Assembly (NCBI GenBank): GCA_001804865.1 | Contig: MHBK01000042.1 | Location: 1 to 64,000, forward strand | Length of the DNA: 64,000 nucleotides | Direction of reading: 5' to 3' | From: Lentisphaerae bacterium GWF2_57_35 | GTDB taxonomy: Bacteria; Verrucomicrobiota; Kiritimatiellia; CAIQIC01; GWF2-57-35 | Part shown: positions 28,964 through 38,670 of the stretch, piece by piece | Position numbering within the stretch: position 1 is the stretch's first letter | Layout of the letters: every line of letters begins with the position of its first letter | Program-made: the position numbers and the translations under genes | The notes under the pieces: generated by a model | The model's database searches: none | Told to the model about the DNA's origin: nothing | What the model saw: only the letters and a program-made list of their open reading frames with translations

Positions 28964-29530
28964 ATGGATAACACATCTCGGAAGCCGTTGTGGGCAGTTT
29001 TCTCGGGTCTATCGGTGCTCATTCTCGGATGGATGGATTGGCAGACGGGGTACGAACTGAATTTCTCCGTGTTCTATTTCATTCCAATATCCGTTGGCGC
29101 CTGGAGCCTTGGGTTAGGGGGTGCAGTAATCTTGTCGCTGTTGAGCGCTTTGATATGGTTTGGAGCCGATATCTTGGCCGGACATGTGTACTCTTCTCCT
29201 GTTTTTGCCGTATGGAATACCGGAATTCGTCTTGTGTCATTCCTGGCCATGGGCTGGTCGGTGTCCATGATGCAACAGGCTTTGGTTCGCGAACAACGCA
29301 CGGCGGAATCTCTGCGGAGAGCCCTTTCAGAGGTTAAAGTGCTCGAGTCTTTTCTCCCCATATGCGCCCAGTGCAAGAAAATCCGCAGCAAGGAAGGCGC
29401 GTGGGAGCAGTTGGAATCCTACATTTCGCAGCATGCCAATACGAAGTTCTCGCATGGCTATTGCCCGGAGTGCATGCGAAAAATATTGGAAGCGGCCGGA
29501 TTGACTGAAAAGGACATTGATTCGTTATAA
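28964..29530 (+). CDS. Membrane protein with C-terminal CxxC zinc-ribbon-like sensor tail
   Basis: 188 residues. About four hydrophobic segments span residues 8-105 (AVFSGLSVLILGWM, FSVFYFIPISVGAWSLG, GAVILSLLSALIWFGADI, IRLVSFLAMGWSVSMM), then a short coiled coil (REQRTAESLRRALSEVKVLE). The tail FLPICAQCKKIR followed by WEQLESYISQHANTKFSHGY and CPECMRKIL is a tail I recall from bacterial sensor and response-regulator proteins; its two CxxC pairs could bind metal. No kinase or cyclase domain is present, so it may be a truncated or partner sensor. It is flanked by the hairpin region and by the convergent mnmA. Confidence 0.75.
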   Translation: MDNTSRKPLWAVFSGLSVLILGWMDWQTGYELNFSVFYFIPISVGAWSLGLGGAVILSLLSALIWFGADILAGHVYSSPVFAVWNTGIRLVSFLAMGWSVSMMQQALVREQRTAESLRRALSEVKVLESFLPICAQCKKIRSKEGAWEQLESYISQHANTKFSHGYCPECMRKILEAAGLTEKDIDSL

Positions 29531-29541
29531 AGCGGCGGCGG

Positions 29542-30651
29542 CTACATGCCGGCGATCCAACCGCCGCCCAGCACTTCGTCTCCACGATAGAAGACGCCGG
29601 CCTGGCCGGGTGTGATGGCAAATTGGGAAACCGGAAAACGAACCTGAACACGATTGGCCGTTAGTTTTTCCAAGACACAAGGAACTGCTTTCTGCCGGTA
29701 GCGAAGACGCACTTCATATTCTCCGGGCGAAGGCTCTTCGGCGATCCACCGAACCGCTTCAATTTCACAGGCCGCCGCCATGACCTCGTCCCGGCGAGCT
29801 ACCACCAAAGTATTATCCTTCGGCCGCAATTCCTTCACATACAGCTTTTCGCAGCCCCCGCCAATTCCCAGCCCCTCCCTTTGTCCTATGGTGTAAAACA
29901 GCAGGCCCCGATGCCGACCGAGGATCGTTCCATTCAGATCGACCATTGGTCCAGGTTGAGCCTCAGAGGCTTTAAAGAGCGGGGAATAGTCGTCGCTTTC
30001 GATAAAATCCTGACTTTCGGGCCGGTCGGCCCAATCGGCAAACCCATTCTCACGGGCCAGGGCAACCACCTCCGGTTTGGTCATGTCGCCGAGAGGAAAA
30101 ATCAACTGTCGAAGCACGGCCTGATCCAATTGCGCTAAAAAGTAGGACTGGTCTTTTAGCGGGTCAACGCCTTTCAGCAAGCGATGGACGCCCGCCTTTT
30201 CGTCATGCCGAATCCGGGCGTAGTGACCGGTAGCAAAGTAATCGAACTCCAAGCCCATCTCGCGGCTTTTCTCCAGCAACAGACCGAATTTCATGTCGCG
30301 ATTGCACACGACGCAGGGGTTTGGCGTGCGGCCGGACAAATATTCCTGCCGAAAATAACCCAAAACCCGGTGCTTATATTCTTCCGCCAAAGGAACCGTC
30401 ACATGCCGGATTCTCAACAAGTCGGCGGCGCGTTGGGCCAGAGCGATGTCCTCGGCTTCGCCTGGACCGTAACATCCGGATCGGTGGGTTGTGCTCTTCA
30501 ACTCGACCGAGTTGTCCCATATCTGCATCGTGATCCCAATCACGTGATAACCCTGCCGTACAAGAAGCCAGGCGGCCACGGTAGAGTCGACGCCTCCGCT
30601 GAGGCCTACGGCTACGCACCTTCGAGGAGGTGTGGAATCCATTTCATTCAT
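29542..30651 (-). CDS. mnmA: tRNA 2-thiouridine synthase MnmA, variant cysteine pattern
   Basis: 369 residues from the ATG at 30651, just ahead of the PP-loop VAVGLSGGVDSTVAAWLL. MnmA adenylates and thiolates U34 of Lys, Glu and Gln tRNAs. Other family marks: GITMQIWD, SGRTPNPCVVCNRDMKFG, ATGHYARI, KDQSYFLAQL and FPLGDMTKPEV. In E. coli-type enzymes a second catalytic Cys follows SQD/SQG (as in SQGICFIG); here the segment is RPESQDFIESDDYSPLF, with no Cys, while the first site has a CxxC pair. This matches a subgroup that may use an iron-sulfur cluster. It is the last of the minus-strand sulfur genes, 73 bp after the cystathionine synthase/lyase gene. Confidence 0.9.
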   Translation of the reverse strand: MNEMDSTPPRRCVAVGLSGGVDSTVAAWLLVRQGYHVIGITMQIWDNSVELKSTTHRSGCYGPGEAEDIALAQRAADLLRIRHVTVPLAEEYKHRVLGYFRQEYLSGRTPNPCVVCNRDMKFGLLLEKSREMGLEFDYFATGHYARIRHDEKAGVHRLLKGVDPLKDQSYFLAQLDQAVLRQLIFPLGDMTKPEVVALARENGFADWADRPESQDFIESDDYSPLFKASEAQPGPMVDLNGTILGRHRGLLFYTIGQREGLGIGGGCEKLYVKELRPKDNTLVVARRDEVMAAACEIEAVRWIAEEPSPGEYEVRLRYRQKAVPCVLEKLTANRVQVRFPVSQFAITPGQAGVFYRGDEVLGGGWIAGM

Positions 30652-30724
30652 AAACTTTTTCGGCCTTCGTATTTTCGCGGGCGTCGACAAGCGACGCCCC
30701 TATAAAAGGGAATGGAGAGACAGC

Positions 30725-31870
30725 TCATGATTCAGCCTTTAAGGCTTGAACAAGATCCTCCTCCAAATCGTCCCCGTTTTCCAACCCCACTGAAAGGCGG
30801 ATTAAATTGTCATGGATTCCGCGGCGCGCGCGTTCGGAGGGCGACATGGAGGCATGAGTCATTTTCGGCGGATAGCAAGCCAGCGACTCCACCCCGCCTA
30901 AACTTTCGGCAAGCATAAAAATTTTCACCTGCGCAAAGAATCGCTCCACCGCCTCGGAGCCTCCGGCCAACTCGATGCCGATCATGCCGCCGAAGCCGGT
31001 CATTTGCCGGCGGGCCAATTCATGCTGCGGATGGCTGTTCAAGCCGGGATAATACACGCGCGAAACCGCGGGATGTTTTTCCAGCTTCTGCGCCAGCCGC
31101 AAGGCATTCCGTTCGTGCTCGCGCATACGGACGTGCAAGGTGCGCAGCCCCCGCAAGACCAGCCAGCAATCCCACGGCCCCGGCACGGCGCCGGCGGCAT
31201 TCTGGTAGAACTTGATCTTCTGGTACAGTTCATCGGAATTCGCGATCGCGGCGCCGCCAATGACGTCGCTGTGGCCGCCGAGATATTTGGTCGTGCTGTG
31301 CACCACCACATCCGCGCCCCATTCCAGCGGGCGCTGAAAATAGGGAGTCGCAAACGTGTTGTCCACGGCGAGCAAGATGCCCCGCTCGTGCGCCAGTTCT
31401 GCCAGAGCGCCGATATCCGCCAGCTTCAAAAGAGGATTGGTCGGGGTTTCGATCCAGAGCAGCTTGGTTGTGGATTTCAGCGCCGCCTTGAACGCATCGG
31501 GCTCCGAGATTTCCGCATAATCGGTTTCCAGGCCCCACGGGCGGAACACCTGCTCGAACAGGCGGTAGGAGCCGCCGTAAATATCGTTGCCGGCTACAAC
31601 ATGATCGCCAGGCTTTAAAGTCTGGAGCACCGCGGTAGCAGCGGCCACGCCCGATGCAAAAGCCAGTCCGTGCCGGCCTCCTTCCAGCGAAGCCAACGCC
31701 GTTTCCAAGGCCTGGCGCGTCGGGTTGCCGGTGCGGGAATATTCAAAGCCGCGCGGCTTGCCGATGGCGTCCTGTTCGTAGGTGGAAGTTTGATAAACCG
31801 GCACGGTCACCGACCCGGTGGCCGGATCGGATTCCTGCCCATCGTGGATGGCTTTGGTTTCAAATCTCAT
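30725..31870 (-). CDS. Cystathionine gamma-synthase/lyase family PLP enzyme
   Basis: 381 residues from the ATG at 31870 (MRFETKAIHDGQ); it overlaps the end of the cystathionine beta-synthase gene by 11 bp, indicating translational coupling. PLP-binding Lys lies in HSTTKYLGGHSDVIGG; YSRTGNPT, LAFASGVAA and ESLGGVESLACYP are family motifs. Synthase (MetB) and lyase (MccB) cannot be separated by eye. With cystathionine beta-synthase beside it, a gamma-lyase completing homocysteine-to-cysteine reverse transsulfuration is the simplest reading. Confidence 0.88.
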   Translation of the reverse strand: MRFETKAIHDGQESDPATGSVTVPVYQTSTYEQDAIGKPRGFEYSRTGNPTRQALETALASLEGGRHGLAFASGVAAATAVLQTLKPGDHVVAGNDIYGGSYRLFEQVFRPWGLETDYAEISEPDAFKAALKSTTKLLWIETPTNPLLKLADIGALAELAHERGILLAVDNTFATPYFQRPLEWGADVVVHSTTKYLGGHSDVIGGAAIANSDELYQKIKFYQNAAGAVPGPWDCWLVLRGLRTLHVRMREHERNALRLAQKLEKHPAVSRVYYPGLNSHPQHELARRQMTGFGGMIGIELAGGSEAVERFFAQVKIFMLAESLGGVESLACYPPKMTHASMSPSERARRGIHDNLIRLSVGLENGDDLEEDLVQALKAES

Positions 31871-33257
31871 AAGCGCTCTTCCAAGTAACTTCTTCAACCA
31901 AGGCATTCTGTCCCACCCAGGAAGAGATCAAATCGGCCCGGGTAATCAGGCCGATTCCTTTCCCGTCCTGCGTGACGATAATCCCCGGTTCGCCGGCCAT
32001 CAAAACCCGATAAGCCTCCGACAAATCCGTTTTTTCGTCCAGGCTGGGCAACGGCTTGGACATCACGACGCCGATTTCCTGGTTGGCAATGTCTATCCCA
32101 TCGTGAAGAACTTTCATCACCGACGACTCGCTGATGCTGCCCACCGTTTTGTCATTCTCGATTACCGGCAATTGGGAAATATTATACGCCTGCATCAGAC
32201 TGATGGCCTTCGCCAGCTTGTCATGAATCGACACGCTAATGAGCGTCTTCAAATACATCTTGCTCTTCAAAACCGTCCCGATAGGAATCGATTGCTTTTC
32301 ACGGCCTTCCCAGAATCCGTTTTTTTGCATCCACTCGTCAGAGTAAATCTTGCTGATATAGTTGCGTCCGGTATCCGGCAATAGCACCACGATCTGCCGG
32401 GGCGACGCAAGGCGTCGCGCATATTTGAGCGCCGCCGCCACGGCCGTTCCCGACGAACCGCCGACTAAAAGCCCCTCTTCACGGGCCAGTCGCCGGGCCG
32501 TATTGAACGACTCCCGGTCGTTGACCCGGATCATTTCGTCGACGATTTGCCGGTTGAAGGTCTTGGGAATAAAATCTTCGCCAATGCCTTCCACCTTGTA
32601 GGAACGCGGAGCATCGCCCGAAAGAATGGAGCCCTCCGGATCGGCGCCTACAATCACGACGTTCGGATTTTTCTCTTTAAGATAGCGCGCGGTTCCGGAA
32701 ATCGTGCCGCCGGTTCCCATCCCGGCCACGAACACCTCGACTTGCCCCTGCGAATCTTCCCAAATTTCCGGTCCGGTGGTCATGTAATGAATCAAAGGAT
32801 TGTTGGGGTTCACAAACTGGTTGGGGCGGAACGAGCCGGGGATTTCCCGAGCCAGCCGGTCAGCCACCCCGTTGTAGCTTTCCGGGGAATCGGGCGGTAC
32901 ATTCGTCGCCGTAATCACCACTTCCGCCCCATAGGCCCGAAGCAGACTGACCTTGTCCTCGCTCATCTTGTCCGGCATCACCACGATCAACCGGTACCCT
33001 TTGACCGCCGCCGCCAGCGCGAGCCCAACGCCGGTGTTCCCGGCGGTCGCTTCGATAATCGTACCGCCGGGCTTCAGCAAGCCTTCCTTCTCCGCCATCT
33101 CGATCATCGCCTTCCCGATGCGGTCCTTTACGCTGCCGCCGGGATTCAAGAACTCGGCTTTAACGTAAACAGGCGATTCAATTCCCTTCGTGATTCGGTT
33201 TAATCGAATCAGCGGAGTGTTTCCAATCGCGCGCAATATGGAATTGTATTGAGACAT
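31860..33257 (-). CDS. Cystathionine beta-synthase with C-terminal CBS pair
   Basis: 465 residues. The fold-type II PLP domain (about 1-320) carries NPGGSVKDRIG with the PLP Lys, the substrate loop EATAGNTGVGLA and the phosphate site GMGTGGTISG. Residues about 335-460 form two CBS motifs (AISLMQAYNISQLPVIEND and GEPGIIVTQDGKGIGLITRA), which bind adenosyl ligands and regulate eukaryotic CBS. The domain pair distinguishes it from CysK. It lies between metY and the cystathionine lyase/synthase gene, all minus strand, consistent with serine plus homocysteine to cystathionine. Use as a cysteine synthase is an alternative. Confidence 0.88.
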   Translation of the reverse strand: MSQYNSILRAIGNTPLIRLNRITKGIESPVYVKAEFLNPGGSVKDRIGKAMIEMAEKEGLLKPGGTIIEATAGNTGVGLALAAAVKGYRLIVVMPDKMSEDKVSLLRAYGAEVVITATNVPPDSPESYNGVADRLAREIPGSFRPNQFVNPNNPLIHYMTTGPEIWEDSQGQVEVFVAGMGTGGTISGTARYLKEKNPNVVIVGADPEGSILSGDAPRSYKVEGIGEDFIPKTFNRQIVDEMIRVNDRESFNTARRLAREEGLLVGGSSGTAVAAALKYARRLASPRQIVVLLPDTGRNYISKIYSDEWMQKNGFWEGREKQSIPIGTVLKSKMYLKTLISVSIHDKLAKAISLMQAYNISQLPVIENDKTVGSISESSVMKVLHDGIDIANQEIGVVMSKPLPSLDEKTDLSEAYRVLMAGEPGIIVTQDGKGIGLITRADLISSWVGQNALVEEVTWKSAYEI

Positions 33258-33300
33258 ATTTTTAACATCTTTCGAAAGCGGATCGGGTTCACGCAGCGCT

Positions 33301-33330
33301 GAAAGAAAGAACGGGGCCAGGTGGCCCCGT
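33301..33330 (-). terminator. Probable terminator after metY
   Basis: Arms ACGGGGCCA and TGGCCCCGT (33311-33319 and 33322-33330) form a hairpin; on the minus strand it is followed by TTCTTTCTTTC, a moderately T-rich run. It sits 19 bp after the metY stop, so cbs may need read-through or its own promoter. Confidence 0.55.
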
Positions 33331-33348
33331 CTCCAAAACGGGAACCGA

Positions 33349-34749
<1,401 letters not shown>

Positions 34750-34853
34750 CTATTACATGACGCGCATGAACAAGCCTCCCCTGCCGGGCGAACTACAACA
34801 CATTCCGTTTCCAACCCGCATACTGACGAATAACAAAACGTTCATAGGCATCC

Positions 34854-35297
34854 TTAAATCACGTAATCGAGCGCCGTATCGCGCTCCATGAGCTTTTGCC
34901 GCTCAACAATGCTTTGCAGCGTAATCGACCGCATGGCTTCCGAAATCTTTTGAGTAAGCTCCGACCAAACCCCCTGCATCACGCATTCCCCCCTACGCTT
35001 GCACTTTTCCGGAACCGACACGCAATCGACCAGTACCGAGTCGCCTTCCACGGCATCCAAAATATCTTTCAGCGTCACCAAAGCCGGTTCGCGAGTGAGC
35101 ATGAATCCTCCCTTGGCCCCCCGGGTCACCGTCACCAAGCCGGCAGACTTCAACGGGTTGACTACTTGCCAAAGGTATTTTTCTGAAATCGCCTGCCGAT
35201 GAGCGATATCGTTTAGGGATAAGGCCTCTCCATCGCCATGCAGAGCCAGATCCAGCATAAACCGAACTCCATATCTACCTTTCGTCGAAATCTTCAT
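34854..35297 (-). CDS. Rrf2/IscR-like transcriptional regulator with cysteine cluster
   Basis: 147 residues starting MKISTKGRYGVRFMLDLA. The winged helix includes SLNDIAHRQAISEKYLWQVV and TVTRGAKGGFMLTR. Residues about 93-107 have C-x6-C-x5-C (CVSVPEKCKRRGEC), close to the IscR spacing that binds a [2Fe-2S] cluster. Divergent from hydE and upstream of metY, it may sense iron-sulfur or sulfur status and control one or both sides. The intergenic region has a partly palindromic AT-rich site at 35316-35338. Ligand inferred. Confidence 0.88.
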   Translation of the reverse strand: MKISTKGRYGVRFMLDLALHGDGEALSLNDIAHRQAISEKYLWQVVNPLKSAGLVTVTRGAKGGFMLTREPALVTLKDILDAVEGDSVLVDCVSVPEKCKRRGECVMQGVWSELTQKISEAMRSITLQSIVERQKLMERDTALDYVI

Positions 35298-35315
35298 TTT
35301 TTTATACACCCCATA

Positions 35316-35338
35316 CTCTATAGATATGCTAGTATATG
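35316..35338. promoter_or_regulatory. Candidate Rrf2 operator upstream of the cysteine-cluster regulator and hydE
   Basis: A 23-bp stretch containing CTATAGATAT and ending GTATATG lies between the divergent Rrf2 gene and hydE. It matches at 16 of 23 positions the minus-strand sequence at 38432-38455 in front of the other Rrf2 gene, sharing the core CTATAGAYAT. Spacing and AT content fit an Rrf2-type operator; no binding evidence. Confidence 0.4.
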
Positions 35339-35420
35339 ATTAATTCGTACTTTGTAAAGTGGCTTTTTGAAAAAATATAATTATCCGGTATTATTCAACC
35401 GTCTCGTTTAAAGATGATTT

Positions 35421-36446
35421 ATGACACATTCATTCGACAAAGAATTTGCGCTCCGCGGCCTCTCTGCGACCGGCCAGGAGCTTTCCGACTTATATCGCGA
35501 AGCCGACTCTCTGCGGCGGCAAACCATGAGCGACGCCGTGTACATCCGCGGCATTATCGAATTCTCCAACGTGTGCCACAACGATTGCCTCTATTGCGGC
35601 ATCCGCGCCGGCAACCGGAACGTGACGCGCTACGTCATCCCCGCCGAAGAGATCATGGCGACCGTTCGGCAAATGCCCGGCATGGGCCAGACCACGGTCG
35701 TCCTCCAGTCCGGAGAATCGCAGGCGTACAGCGATCAGGAATTCGGACAGTTGATCGAGCGGATAAAAACCGAAACATCCTTGGCCGTCACCGTCTCCGC
35801 CGGCAATCGACCGAGAGACGTATATCGCTATTGGAAAGAGTGCGGAATGGATCGGTACTTGATCCGTTTCGAAACCAGCGATCCGAAGCTGTTCCACTAT
35901 TTGCATCCCGATTGCCTGCTTTCCGAGAGGCTAAATTGCCTGCATGTCCTGCGCGAGCTCGGAGTGCAAGCGGGCAGCGGCTTCATGATCGGAGTGCCGG
36001 GAGAAACCTTGGACATCCTGGCCGACAACATTCTGCTCTGCCGGGAACTCGAACTCGACATGATCGGCATCGGGCCGTTCATCCCCCACCCCGACACGCC
36101 GCTGGCCGAAGAAAAAAACGCCTATGCGTCGGACTCCGAAATGTTCTTCAAGGCCTTGGCGGTTTTGCGCCTCTTCAACCCCGACGCCCACATCCCGGCA
36201 ACGACCGCTTTCGACGCGGTCTTCCCCGGCAAAGGCCGCAACCTCGCCCTGCAGCGCGGCGCCAACGTCTTCATGCCGAACAGCACCCCGGCCCAATACC
36301 GCGAGCACTATCAACTCTACCCCGGCAAACCCTGCATCGCCGAAACCTCGGACCAATGCGCCCACTGCGTCCTCGCCCGCATCCGCGCGATCGACCGCAC
36401 GATCGGAACCGGACCGGGCCATTCGATCCGACAAAAAAGCAAATAA
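35421..36446 (+). CDS. hydE: HydE-like radical SAM enzyme
   Basis: 341 residues. The SAM cluster motif CHNDCLYC (C-x3-C-x2-C, about 52-59) follows VYIRGIIEFSNV as in HydE. QTTVVLQSGESQ, GMDRYLIRFETS, MIGIGPFIPHPDTPLA and ANVFMPNSTPAQYREHYQLY agree closely with HydE as I recall it. The C-terminal PCIAETSDQCAHCVLARI keeps the three Cys of the accessory cluster. HydE helps build the [FeFe]-hydrogenase H-cluster. No hydF, hydG or hydrogenase gene is in this window; instead it lies between sulfur regulators and metY/cysK. Either the maturation genes lie elsewhere or this enzyme serves another purpose. Confidence 0.88.
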   Translation: MTHSFDKEFALRGLSATGQELSDLYREADSLRRQTMSDAVYIRGIIEFSNVCHNDCLYCGIRAGNRNVTRYVIPAEEIMATVRQMPGMGQTTVVLQSGESQAYSDQEFGQLIERIKTETSLAVTVSAGNRPRDVYRYWKECGMDRYLIRFETSDPKLFHYLHPDCLLSERLNCLHVLRELGVQAGSGFMIGVPGETLDILADNILLCRELELDMIGIGPFIPHPDTPLAEEKNAYASDSEMFFKALAVLRLFNPDAHIPATTAFDAVFPGKGRNLALQRGANVFMPNSTPAQYREHYQLYPGKPCIAETSDQCAHCVLARIRAIDRTIGTGPGHSIRQKSK

Positions 36447-36574
36447 GGGTTGGCGAAACGACTGCGACCTTGAGCCCTAATCGACCAACACCGCTTTCTA
36501 CCTTGGCCGCAGCCGCCGCCTTTCAGCCAAAAGAAAGGCATTCCATTTGTGACACGCTGTGGTAGTGTTCTTCC

Positions 36575-36771
36575 ATGAACTTGGCAGATTACATTTCTGT
36601 GGACTCAAGCGTATGTCACGGCAAGGCCTGCTAAAGGGAACCCGCGTTATGGTCTCGGTGATACTCGACAATCTGGCGGCAGGGATATCCCCGGAAGATA
36701 TACGCCGCGCGGAGCTTGCTATTCGTCACAAGGGGTTGCAACTCCTACAGAAAACGCGAAGACTTTTTTAA
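36575..36771 (+). pseudogene. Degenerate DUF433-type gene, frameshifted
   Basis: From the ATG at 36575 one frame reads MNLADYISVDSSVCHGKAC then stops (TAA). One base out of frame it continues KGTRVMVSVILDNLAAGISPEDI, the conserved heart of DUF433 antitoxin-like proteins (G-x-P-x-IKGTRI-x-V-x-x-ILxxLAxGxSxEEI). A single lost base before AAAGGG explains the break. The tail RRAELAIRHKGLQLLQKTRR lacks the usual YPxLxxEDI part, so further decay or deletion is likely. DUF433 genes often pair with a toxin; none remains beside it. Confidence 0.7.
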
Positions 36772-36987
36772 AGAAACTCCATCTCTTTCTATTCGTTGCC
36801 AACAACTCTTCTTCTCCTTTGCGACCTTTGCGCGGCTTGGCTCTGCGGCCTTTGCGTTGAAATTCTTCGTTGTTTTCTTCGGTTGCGGTTTTGCTGTGCT
36901 CTTTTGTGACAGGCCGGGGTCTAGAATTTGTGTATAAGAGACAGGCGGGTCGCCTCGGCTCCAGCAGAAACAGCCAATGCAGTTTTC
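36772..36987. other. Intergenic spacer with mosaic-end-like 16-mer and GGCTCC box
   Basis: This spacer lies between the pseudogene and the convergent cysK. It holds a TGCGACCTTTGCGCGGCTTG-type low-complexity run common between bacterial genes. TGTGTATAAGAGACAG (36929-36944) equals 16 nt of the Tn5/Nextera mosaic end, followed by GGTCGCCTCGGCTCCA. It may be a genomic repeat or a library artefact at an assembly join. Confidence 0.6.
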
Positions 36988-37947
36988 TCAACCGCCGATG
37001 CCTTCGAAAAGGACTGTGGAGAGGTAGCGTTCGCCGGCATCCGGCAGGATGACCACCATGGTTTTCCCGGCGAACTCGTCTTTCTTGGCCAGGCGAAGGG
37101 CCGCGACGACGGCGGCGCCGGACGAGATGCCCGAGATGATGCCTTCCTCCCGGGTCAGGCGACGGGCAAATTCGATGGCCTCCAAACTGTCCACCTGCTC
37201 CACGCGGTCGACCAACGAAAGGTCGAGCGTGTCCGGAATGAATCCGGCGCCGATCCCCTGGATCTTATGCGGCCCCGGCTTGAGCTCCTGTCCCGCCAGC
37301 TTCTGGGTAATGACCGGACTCTCGACCGGTTCGACCGCCACGGACAAAATCTTTTTCCCCTTTGTGTTTTTGATGAAGCGGGAAACGCCGGTAATGGTTC
37401 CGCCGGTCCCGACGCCCGAAATCAGCACGTCGATCTTTCCGTCTGTGTCGGCCCAAATCTCCGGCCCCGTGGTTTTCTCGTGAATCGCCGGATTAGCCGG
37501 ATTTTTAAACTGCTGCGGCAGGAAATATTTATCCGGATCTGAAGCCGCAAGATCCTCCGCCCGTTTGATGGCGCCCTTCATCCCTTCGCTTCCCGGCGTG
37601 AGAATCAGATTCGCTCCAAACGCCGCCAGCACCCGCCGGCGCTCAAGGCTCATGGTCTCCGGCATGGTCAGGGTGAGCTTGTAGCCGCGCGCCGCGGCCA
37701 CATAGGCCAGCGCAATGCCCGTATTGCCGCTCGTGGGTTCAACAATTTCAACCCCCGGCTTTAAAACGCCGCGCTGCTCGGCATCCCAGATCATGGATGC
37801 GCCGATACGGCACTTCACCGAATACGAAGGATTTCGGCCTTCAATTTTGGCGAGGACAACCGCCTGGGAGCCGCTTGCGATGCGGTTTAATTTTACAAGC
37901 GGCGTATTGCCGATAGATTGCGAATTGTCTTCATAAACTCGGCTCAT
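36988..37947 (-). CDS. cysK: Cysteine synthase A
   Basis: 319 residues. [12 protein letters not shown] opens the protein; [20 protein letters not shown] carries the PLP Lys and is nearly the E. coli CysK sequence. [12 protein letters not shown] binds substrate, [14 protein letters not shown] binds phosphate, and SGISSGAAV is near the end. It converts O-acetylserine plus sulfide to cysteine. No CBS domains, unlike the neighbour at 31860. GGAGG precedes the ATG, and it follows an Rrf2 gene by 32 bp, a probable operon. Confidence 0.95.
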   Translation of the reverse strand: MSRVYEDNSQSIGNTPLVKLNRIASGSQAVVLAKIEGRNPSYSVKCRIGASMIWDAEQRGVLKPGVEIVEPTSGNTGIALAYVAAARGYKLTLTMPETMSLERRRVLAAFGANLILTPGSEGMKGAIKRAEDLAASDPDKYFLPQQFKNPANPAIHEKTTGPEIWADTDGKIDVLISGVGTGGTITGVSRFIKNTKGKKILSVAVEPVESPVITQKLAGQELKPGPHKIQGIGAGFIPDTLDLSLVDRVEQVDSLEAIEFARRLTREEGIISGISSGAAVVAALRLAKKDEFAGKTMVVILPDAGERYLSTVLFEGIGG

Positions 37948-37979
37948 TTTTACTCCTCCGTTTTTGTTTTCCCTTTTAC

Positions 37980-38429
37980 TTAAATGGTATAATTGGCGAC
38001 AGAACCCTCTCCCTCTCGCATATGTTCGTCCACCAGATCCTGAAAAGTCGTTTCATGATAAATCGTAGAGGCTGCTCGTCGGGCCTTTTCCCAAACCGGC
38101 ATAAAAACCCGGTCGCCGCTGGGAATATTCCGATGGCGGCCTTCGTCCACCCATGAAACGGGAGTCAATGGCCCGGAAAGGAATTCAATCACTTCTCCCA
38201 CTTTAAGTTCTTTGGGCGGACGGGCTAAAAGATAGCCGCCTTCTTTGCCCCGCTTGGAGATAATAAATCCGCCCTTCCTCAGTTCATTTAGAATGCCTTC
38301 CAAAAATCGCTGAGGAATGCTTTGTTCGAGGGCAATTTGGTGAATCCGAATCACTTCCCCTGAACGATAATTCCGCGCTATTTCGAATATCGCTCTTAAC
38401 CCGTAAATTATTTTTTTCGATAGATACAT
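37980..38429 (-). CDS. Rrf2-family regulator (CymR-like, no cysteine cluster)
   Basis: 149 residues. The winged helix reads [36 protein letters not shown] and [15 protein letters not shown]. No cysteines are seen, so it is unlikely to bind an iron-sulfur cluster. Being directly upstream of cysK it resembles CymR, which represses cysteine genes together with CysK. The pairing is suggestive; the mechanism is inferred. A candidate operator lies just upstream at 38432-38455. Confidence 0.88.
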   Translation of the reverse strand: MYLSKKIIYGLRAIFEIARNYRSGEVIRIHQIALEQSIPQRFLEGILNELRKGGFIISKRGKEGGYLLARPPKELKVGEVIEFLSGPLTPVSWVDEGRHRNIPSGDRVFMPVWEKARRAASTIYHETTFQDLVDEHMREGEGSVANYTI

Positions 38430-38431
38430 GT

Positions 38432-38455
38432 CATACCTTACTATGTCTATAGGAC
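38432..38455 (-). promoter_or_regulatory. Candidate Rrf2 operator upstream of the cysK-linked regulator
   Basis: On the minus strand it contains CCTATAGACATAG and ends AAGGTATG, similar to the site at 35316-35338. It lies directly at the start of the regulator gene, so it could serve in autoregulation. Confidence 0.4.
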
Positions 38456-38670
38456 TGTACGTGTATCAATCTGCGTTTTCAACTTATTGCCCGACTATTA
38501 AAGAACCGTCGCAATGCCGGGACCATAACGGGAATCTACGCAACCCCGCAGTTCCCCATGAACGAGGCACAAATCAGACCCTTTAGTTGTCTTTATGCAA
38601 AATGTGACGTGAAATCATTGTATAAAAGACAGCCCGGCGGCCCCGGCTCCATTCGAACAGATGGTCGTTT

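Noticed and set aside
36928..37542. Plus-strand frame beginning MCIRDR
   Set aside because: That start is the translation of the mosaic-end-like 16-mer, and the rest is antisense to cysK.
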